Shown here piece after piece: positions 58,857-64,000 of a stretch of 64,000 nt of DNA. Each line of letters starts with the position of its first letter. The stretch's first letter is position 1. The notes beneath the pieces are model-generated. The model was not told the DNA's origin. It was given only the letters and a program-made list of their open reading frames with translations, and did not search any database. The DNA is taken from assembly GCA_016720745.1 (NCBI GenBank), contig JADKKA010000018.1:806001-870000 (forward strand). The letters are read 5' to 3'. A program made the position numbers and the translations under genes. The stretch is from Chitinophagaceae bacterium (GTDB taxonomy: Bacteria; Bacteroidota; Bacteroidia; Chitinophagales; Chitinophagaceae).

Positions 58857-60071
58857 ATGAGTCAGCTAAAGCCTATAATCAGCACTACATTCAGTTACGA
58901 AACCCTGGAGGAGACCCTGGATATCAAACCCAAAACCGAGGGGATGATGATTGGGATTCCGAAGGAAATCGCTTTCCAGGAGAACCGGGTGGCACTGACC
59001 CCCGATGCCGTGAGTGTATTGATCAGTAATGGCCACCATGTGATGATTGAACACAATGCAGGGGAAGCTTCGCATTTTCGCGACAAGGATTACAGTGAGG
59101 CAGGAGCCAAAATAGTATATAGCCGGGAAGATGTGTACAAGGCCCCGATCCTGGTCAAGAGTGCACCGGTGATTGAAGAGGACCTGGATTTATTACAGCA
59201 GAATCAGTTTATCATTTCCCCTATACATTTATCCGTTCTGAAATCATCTATCCTGGAAAGGATGATGGAGAAAAGGATCACAGCGATTTCATTTGAAAAC
59301 CTGAAGGATGATAGTGAATCCTATCCCATCGTCAGGAGCATGAGTGAAATTGCCGGCAGCGCTGTGATGCTGATTGCAGCGCAATACCTCGGATCTGCCA
59401 ATCATGGCAAGGGTGTTTTGCTGGGGGGTATTTCCGGTATAGCTCCAACCAAAGTCATTATTATCGGAGCCGGTATTGTAGGTGAGTATGCTGCCCGCGC
59501 CGCCCTGGCATTAGGCGCTTCCGTAAAAGTGTTTGACAACAGCGTATCCAGACTGAAAAGATTACAGAATAATATCGGGCAGCGGATGTGGACCTCGGTG
59601 ATCGAGCCGAGGATGCTGGCCAAGCAACTCAAGACCTGCGAAGTAGCCGTGGGAGCCCTGGGCAGTGAAACCGGCCGTACACCCATGGTGGTGACAGAGG
59701 AAATGGTGAGCAATATGCGTCCCGGCTCCGTGATCATTGATGTGAGTATTGACCGGGGTGGATGTTTTGAAACATCGGAAATCACCAGTCATGAACATCC
59801 GATCTTTATGAAGTATGGAGTAATCCATTATTGCGTTCCCAATATTCCTTCCGGATTTGCCCGCACGGCTTCCCAGGCCATCAGTAATGTACTGATGCCT
59901 TTATTACTCGAAGCTGGTGATGAAGGCGGATTTGAAAATCTGGTCTGGCACCGGCTGCATCTGCGCCACGGTCTTTATTTATTCAAAGGGGCGCTGACAG
60001 ATTTTTACCTGAGCCAGCGTTTTGATTTAAAGTATACTGATCTGAATTTGCTGATTGCGAGTCAGCGGTAG
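58857..60071 (+). CDS. ald: Alanine dehydrogenase
   Basis: NAD-dependent interconversion of L-alanine and pyruvate plus ammonia. The 404-residue protein carries an N-terminal extension of about 29 residues before the conserved start MIGIPKEIAFQENRVALTPD, as is common in Bacteroidota. Substrate-side YSREDVYKAPILVKSAP and family stretch ITAISFENLKDDSESYPIVR follow. The Rossmann motif VIIIGAGIVGEYAARAALAL is near residue 200. RPGSVIIDVSIDRGGCFETS and HYCVPNIPSGFARTASQAIS are near the C-terminus. Distinguishing alanine dehydrogenase from the transhydrogenase alpha subunit rests on length and this motif set. Its stop is one base from the convergent TlpA-like gene. Confidence 0.9.
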   Translation: MSQLKPIISTTFSYETLEETLDIKPKTEGMMIGIPKEIAFQENRVALTPDAVSVLISNGHHVMIEHNAGEASHFRDKDYSEAGAKIVYSREDVYKAPILVKSAPVIEEDLDLLQQNQFIISPIHLSVLKSSILERMMEKRITAISFENLKDDSESYPIVRSMSEIAGSAVMLIAAQYLGSANHGKGVLLGGISGIAPTKVIIIGAGIVGEYAARAALALGASVKVFDNSVSRLKRLQNNIGQRMWTSVIEPRMLAKQLKTCEVAVGALGSETGRTPMVVTEEMVSNMRPGSVIIDVSIDRGGCFETSEITSHEHPIFMKYGVIHYCVPNIPSGFARTASQAISNVLMPLLLEAGDEGGFENLVWHRLHLRHGLYLFKGALTDFYLSQRFDLKYTDLNLLIASQR

Positions 60072-60072
60072 G

Positions 60073-61140
60073 TTAACGAAGAAGTTTGTCCAGCAGACTG
60101 CCCAGATTCCCTGTATGAAGGGATGTTTCCACTACCTGATAATGACTGTCCAGTAAAATTGTAAATGGTACCGACGAAACCTTGTATTTTTTGGCCAGGC
60201 TGTTATTCCATCCATTCAATTCAGATACCTGATCCCATTTGAGCCCGTCTTTTTGAATGGCATCTAACCAGTCTTTTTTATTTCTGTCCAGTGAGACGCC
60301 TACAATAGAAAATCCTTTGTCTTTGTACTGGTCATATATTTTTACCAGTGACGGGTTTTGAGCACGGCAAGGCAGGCACCAGCTTGCCCAGAATTCAATC
60401 AGAATATATTTTGCATGGACATTCTTCAGTTTAAATTTTTTGTTTGCCGGGGTTTTCATTGAAAAATTTTCAAGGATAACGCCTTTTTTCAGCGTTACAC
60501 TTTGCTCCAGGAATTTCCTGATTTTAAGTCCGGTCTCATTATTTTGTAAGGATTCATTGAGCCGGTAGTAGAAATGGCTAACTGCTTCTGGTCCCAGTAC
60601 TTTTTCATACAACCTGATATAGTATGGTAATACCTGGGATGCCGGATAGGCAGTAAATAAACTGTCTATGATATTATAAAAGAAAGTAAAACGGTAAGCT
60701 TTCGAGATAGAATCTCTTTCCTGAGCGGTTGAATTGACCGGGAGCTTGATTGAAAAGGATGTAGGCTCGGTCATTTTTAAGTACAATGATCCGTCTGCTG
60801 ATCCTTCATAGGAATCAATTCTAAAAAGGTTATTTCCGAGTTTTGTTTTTTCTTCTTTTAGGACAAGTTTAACCGGAAAACTGTCCACCCAGAATGGATA
60901 AGAGGGAACAACATCTGTTGCTATTTGAAAAGGCCCTGGTTGATTGTGTTTGCCAGAATAGTGTAAAGTGTCATTTGCAGGGTAAGGGATGCTGTCCGCT
61001 GTTGTGGAACCCGGCCGGAATATTTTTATATAGCTGGCCGGGCTGATGCGATTAATAGAAATTGTCAATGAAAATGGAAATTCCTGTGCCCTGGATATCA
61101 ATGAGCATAGTAAAAAGAATATGATCATTCCTTTTTTCAT
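60073..61140 (-). CDS. TlpA-like thioredoxin-fold protein with DUF4369-like N-terminal domain
   Basis: A 355-residue exported thiol-disulfide protein started at ATG 61138-61140 (MKKGMIIFFLLCSLISRAQE, a signal peptide); a longer upstream frame is unlikely. The N-terminal about 200 residues form a beta-rich then helical region typical of DUF4369 proteins (YIKIFRPGSTTADSIPYPAN, VKLVLKEEKTKLGNNLFRID). The C-terminal thioredoxin domain has the redox motif WASWCLPCRAQNP near residue 250 and the cis-Pro region KYKVSSVPFTILLDSHY. It probably reduces or matures periplasmic proteins such as cytochromes c. It begins 19 bases after the ABC ATPase stop on the same strand. Confidence 0.9.
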   Translation of the reverse strand: MKKGMIIFFLLCSLISRAQEFPFSLTISINRISPASYIKIFRPGSTTADSIPYPANDTLHYSGKHNQPGPFQIATDVVPSYPFWVDSFPVKLVLKEEKTKLGNNLFRIDSYEGSADGSLYLKMTEPTSFSIKLPVNSTAQERDSISKAYRFTFFYNIIDSLFTAYPASQVLPYYIRLYEKVLGPEAVSHFYYRLNESLQNNETGLKIRKFLEQSVTLKKGVILENFSMKTPANKKFKLKNVHAKYILIEFWASWCLPCRAQNPSLVKIYDQYKDKGFSIVGVSLDRNKKDWLDAIQKDGLKWDQVSELNGWNNSLAKKYKVSSVPFTILLDSHYQVVETSLHTGNLGSLLDKLLR

Positions 61141-61159
61141 GCTATAAATGTAAGAAAGG

Positions 61160-61780
61160 TTACTTCCAGTCGGCCATATTGATCCGCTCGGTACAAAACC
61201 CATACTCCACTTCATCATTACTGCTCACCACCACCAGCCGGTTGGTACAATATTGCTGTATCAGTGAGTGATAAAGATTGATACCCGTACTATCCAGGTT
61301 CGTGCAGGGTTCATCTAATAATACCAGTGCTGAATTGGAAAAAATACATTGCGCGAGTTTCACTCTTTGTTTCATCCCGGATGAATAAAAGCGGATTTGT
61401 TTGTGCGTGGCTTTCTCCAGTCCAAGGATTTCAATGATTGACTTTGTTGTAATTCCGGGCAGAAAAGGTTTGAAACCCTGGTGAAAATCCAGGAATTCCT
61501 GAGCAGTCATTTCCTCAATCAGTTCCAGGTAAGGCGCACAAATGGAAACATGCCGGTAAATATTTTCAGGTGTCAGATTGAATTGGGGAAGTGACCATTC
61601 ACATTTTCCTTCATTGAGCAGGAGGGAACCGCTGATCGCCTGCAGTAATGTGCTTTTTCCGGATCCGTTAGGTCCTGTGATGGCATAGGAATGACCGGGT
61701 GATAATTGATAAGTCACATGACGGAAGATCCAGTCACGGTTATACCGTTTTCCGGCATCAGACAGGGATATCGTCATCAT
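61160..61780 (-). CDS. ABC transporter ATP-binding protein (CcmA-like)
   Basis: A 206-residue ATPase subunit. Walker A is ITGPNGSGKSTLLQAISG near residue 37, signature RFYSSGMKQRVKLAQ near 128, Walker B ALVLLDEPCTNLDSTG near 150 and switch VVVSSNDEVEYGFC. It is short, like CcmA/haem-exporter ATPases, but no permease is adjacent. It overlaps the end of lpxA by 23 bases and sits just upstream of a TlpA-like gene, so a link to lipid A or cytochrome assembly is conceivable; neither is proven. Two adjacent ATGs exist (61778-61780 and 61775-61777). Confidence 0.88.
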   Translation of the reverse strand: MMTISLSDAGKRYNRDWIFRHVTYQLSPGHSYAITGPNGSGKSTLLQAISGSLLLNEGKCEWSLPQFNLTPENIYRHVSICAPYLELIEEMTAQEFLDFHQGFKPFLPGITTKSIIEILGLEKATHKQIRFYSSGMKQRVKLAQCIFSNSALVLLDEPCTNLDSTGINLYHSLIQQYCTNRLVVVSSNDEVEYGFCTERINMADWK

Positions 61781-62564
61781 GGTTTCCTTTGCTAAAGCGT
61801 TTGATGATACCGCGGCCGCTTTCTCTTACAAAAGTGACGATTTCATCCCTTTCGTCTGTTGCGGGCATTTCTTCTTCAATATATTCAATGGCCTGACTGG
61901 TATTCATTCCTTTGTTGTAAAGAATACGGTAGATATCGAGGATATGATTGATCCGTTCTACACTGAAACCCCTGCGTTTTAATCCGATCGAATTAACGCC
62001 GGCATAGCTCAGCGGGTTGCGGCCGGCTTTTATATAAGGAGGAACATCTTTACTTACCAGTGAACCACCGGCAATAAAAGAATGGGCACCGATTTTTACA
62101 AACTGGTGAACGGCACACATACCGGCCAGGATGGACCATTCGCCAATGATCACATGTCCGGCTACCTGGGTATTATTGCTCACGATCACATTATCACCGA
62201 CAATACAGTCGTGGGCAAAATGCGAATAAGCCATGATCAGGCAGTTCTTGCCAATCACGGTTTTTTCCCGGTCAGCCGTTCCGCGGTTCACGGTTACAAA
62301 TTCACGGATCGTGGTATTGTCGCCAATTTCTACGTTGGAATATTCTCCATGGTATTTCAGATCCTGCGGTATGGCAGCGATCACAGCGCCTGGAAAAATG
62401 CGGCAGTTCTTACCGATCCGGGCTCCTTCCATGATGGTCACGTTCGATCCGATCCAGGTACCATCCCCGACCTCCACATCCTGGTGGATCACGGTAAATG
62501 GATCCACTTTTACGTTGGTAGCCAGACGTGCATTTGGATGAATATATGTATGCGGATGGATCAT
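61758..62564 (-). CDS. lpxA: Acyl-ACP--UDP-N-acetylglucosamine O-acyltransferase
   Basis: LpxA adds the first 3-hydroxyacyl chain in lipid A synthesis. The 268-residue protein has a left-handed beta-helix built of hexapeptide repeats (VKVDPFTVIHQDVEVGDGTW, IGSNVTIMEGARIGKNCRIF). The active-site His lies in MAYSHFAHDCIVGDNVIVSN near residue 125, with AGHVIIG and HQFVKIGAHSFIAGGS following. The start MIHPHTYIHPNARL fits the family. The C-terminal helical part (about 195-268) has GLKRRGFSVERINHILDIYR. It overlaps the downstream ABC ATPase gene by 23 bases. Divergent from the AraC gene, 188 bases apart. Confidence 0.95.
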   Translation of the reverse strand: MIHPHTYIHPNARLATNVKVDPFTVIHQDVEVGDGTWIGSNVTIMEGARIGKNCRIFPGAVIAAIPQDLKYHGEYSNVEIGDNTTIREFVTVNRGTADREKTVIGKNCLIMAYSHFAHDCIVGDNVIVSNNTQVAGHVIIGEWSILAGMCAVHQFVKIGAHSFIAGGSLVSKDVPPYIKAGRNPLSYAGVNSIGLKRRGFSVERINHILDIYRILYNKGMNTSQAIEYIEEEMPATDERDEIVTFVRESGRGIIKRFSKGNHDDDIPV

Positions 62565-62715
62565 AATAATTTGAGCGGGGTTTTCACTCCTTCGATACTG
62601 AAAATAGCCATATTTCCGGAGCAGGCAAAGTTAGCCTTTCACTTCAAAAGCGGGATTTTTTTTATCATATGACCTGTTAAAAATCAGGCCGGAGCATGCT
62701 ATTTGATGTTGAACC

Positions 62716-62745
62716 ATTGAAATTGCTGGAAAAATCGTAAATTTG
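62716..62745 (+). promoter_or_regulatory. Promoter of the AraC gene, short or absent leader
   Basis: ATTG (62716-62719), an 18-base spacer and TAAATTTG (62738-62745). The -7 box matches TAnnTTTG exactly and ends seven bases before ATG 62753; the -33 box deviates by one base. Confidence 0.5.
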
Positions 62746-62752
62746 TCAATTC

Positions 62753-63694
62753 ATGTTTAACCCTCCGGATATATTATCATTGGTGCAGCACCAGCCCCTG
62801 ATGCAGGGTGATTTGCAAATGCTGCAACAACGGCAGCAGCAGATTCCCGGATCGGTTCAGTATTCTATTTACCGCTACCGCCGCAATCCGCAGTGGAGCA
62901 TGGAGGATACGGGCATGCTGGTCTATCATTATAATTCTTCGACACCCAAAGAGAATTACCTGGAACTCCGGTTCTGTGTCAGCGGTAATGTGTATTGCCG
63001 TAAAAAAGATACAGAGTGTGATATGTGCCAGTTCAGTGCGTCTAAAACCTGTATGGAAAGGGTGGACAGTGTGGATGCGGTTAGTTTCCGGTTCTCACCC
63101 ATGCAACTGAGTCAGTTCATCAAACCCAGAAAGGGGAATACCGGTTTTACAGATGATATTCTTGCATTTAAACACCGCTCCTCTTTTACTAAAATTCTCC
63201 CGCTCTGTGGTAAGACCCGGATGGTACTGGAAGGAGTCCTCAATCATACTTATAGCGACAGTCTGGAGAATATTTATATTAATGCGCAAACCCAGATGCT
63301 CCTACTGTATAGCCTGGATTGCATGCTGGGAGAAAAGCAGATTGATGTGGTCAATTGCAAGTTCCTGGCCAATGAAGCAGACCGGGAAAAAATTGTAAAA
63401 GCACGAGAGATCCTTGTTCAGCATATTGGTGAACCCATCACTATCAAAGAACTCAGCCGGAAAGTGGCCATCAATGAATGTTACCTGAAAAAAGGGTTCA
63501 AGGAATTGTTTGGCACTACGGTATTTGATTTTTACCAGAGCCAGCGGATGGAGCACGCGAAATACCTTTTATATGAAAAAGGACTCAGCGTTACAGAAGT
63601 GTCCATGTTGCTGGGCTATTCTTCTATTTCCCATTTCTCTACTGCGTTTAAAAAGCACACCGGTTTGAAACCATGCGAATTACTATTCCGGTAA
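62753..63694 (+). CDS. AraC family transcriptional regulator with a Cys-rich sensor motif
   Basis: A 313-residue regulator. The C-terminal about 100 residues hold two helix-turn-helix units (ITIKELSRKVAINECYLKKG and LSVTEVSMLLGYSSISHFST) and the signature AFKKHTGLKPCELL. The N-terminal sensor part has Cys75 and a cluster Cys82, Cys89, Cys92, Cys100 (C-x6-C-x2-C-x7-C) in a segment beginning GNVYCRKKDTECDMC. Such spacing could bind metal or sense redox state (inference). A small unidentified gene follows after 142 bases on the same strand and may be its target. It lies divergently from lpxA. Confidence 0.9.
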   Translation: MFNPPDILSLVQHQPLMQGDLQMLQQRQQQIPGSVQYSIYRYRRNPQWSMEDTGMLVYHYNSSTPKENYLELRFCVSGNVYCRKKDTECDMCQFSASKTCMERVDSVDAVSFRFSPMQLSQFIKPRKGNTGFTDDILAFKHRSSFTKILPLCGKTRMVLEGVLNHTYSDSLENIYINAQTQMLLLYSLDCMLGEKQIDVVNCKFLANEADREKIVKAREILVQHIGEPITIKELSRKVAINECYLKKGFKELFGTTVFDFYQSQRMEHAKYLLYEKGLSVTEVSMLLGYSSISHFSTAFKKHTGLKPCELLFR

Positions 63695-63836
63695 TCCGCT
63701 TATAGTATTGATCAGCGTCAATATTCTTCTTCAGATACCGGACTTTTACTATTAAATACCCCATTTGCAGATAATATTCTGTTGGTGACCATTATTATAG
63801 TTCACATGGCATCATTTTTGAATATTTATCAAATCA

Positions 63837-64000
63837 ATGAAAAGGGCGCTGATGATAGTAATGGTGGGTATTCACCTGGCCGGTAATACCGAAGTGGGTC
63901 AATTACTCAGGTTACCTGAGCTGATTACTCATTATTTCCAGCATCATCGCCAAAACAGTGATATCAGTTTTATGGAATTCCTGGCCATGCATTACGGCGG
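63837..64000 (+). CDS. Partial gene for a small exported protein, possibly metal-related
   Basis: An open frame from ATG 63837 running off the window; 54 complete codons are visible. It encodes MKRALMIVMVGIHLAGNTEV, then GQLLRLPELITHYFQHHRQN, then ISFMEFLAMHYGG. The start resembles a weak signal peptide. The PELITHYxxH...FxxFLAMHY pattern is one I recall in Bacteroidota next to copper or heavy-metal genes, which would agree with the Cys-rich AraC regulator upstream, but this is memory, not a search. Function unknown. Confidence 0.6.
   Translation, partial: MKRALMIVMVGIHLAGNTEVGQLLRLPELITHYFQHHRQNSDISFMEFLAMHYG

Overview
The window looks like chromosomal DNA of a Bacteroidota bacterium, most likely family Chitinophagaceae or a close relative. 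This rests on five genes ending in type IX secretion (T9SS) sorting domains, a TonB receptor with a CarboxypepD-like N-terminus, TlpA/DUF3098/UMF1-type proteins typical of the phylum, tiny lipoproteins, no consistent Shine-Dalgarno sequences, and several promoters of the Bacteroidota form TTTG-N20-TAnnTTTG. No rRNA, tRNA, CRISPR array, insertion sequence or phage gene was found. No gene-free gap exceeds about 300 bases.

Layout. 0-2.5 kb: ECF sigma factor with its downstream partner, a small Cys-rich protein, and kbl. 2.7-6.9 kb: a tiny lipoprotein, then a likely operon of TonB receptor, secreted repeat protein, membrane protein and winged-helix regulator. 7-11.4 kb: two small minus-strand genes, an ABC exporter operon with a LolA-like protein, and a frameshifted pdxA. 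11.5-28 kb: a di-haem peroxidase facing four large T9SS-exported proteins: a purple-acid-phosphatase-like enzyme, a 1784-residue adhesin-like protein with calcium-binding-type repeats, a beta-propeller protein and a GEVEDY-type protein. 28-33 kb: rsmA, a hydroxyacid dehydrogenase, greA, a HIT protein, ruvC and a membrane protein. 33-41.7 kb: MBL hydrolase, MFS transporter, uppP, DUF3098 protein, ftsX, leuS and a secreted protein. 41.9-46 kb: a fifth T9SS protein with two P domains. 46-50 kb: M23 peptidase, a MarR-controlled oxidoreductase pair and ruvB. 50-58 kb: response regulator, GroES-like protein, HerA-like ATPase, and a tight recQ/ompA/P-type ATPase block. 58-64 kb: tsaE, alanine dehydrogenase, TlpA-like protein, ABC ATPase, lpxA, an AraC regulator and a truncated gene at the right edge.

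Together the genes are mostly housekeeping (translation, DNA repair, envelope synthesis, division) interleaved with cell-surface secretion cargo. Three features deserve most attention. First, several genes carry a TAnnTTTG box only 4-7 bases before the start codon, which predicts leaderless transcripts. Second, greA has a consensus promoter followed by a terminator-like hairpin in its leader. Third, kbl, an ABC ATPase, pdxA (three sites) and ruvC (a 10-bp duplication) show reading-frame lesions. Most of these are single-base changes in homopolymers, so they may be either assembly errors or real decay.
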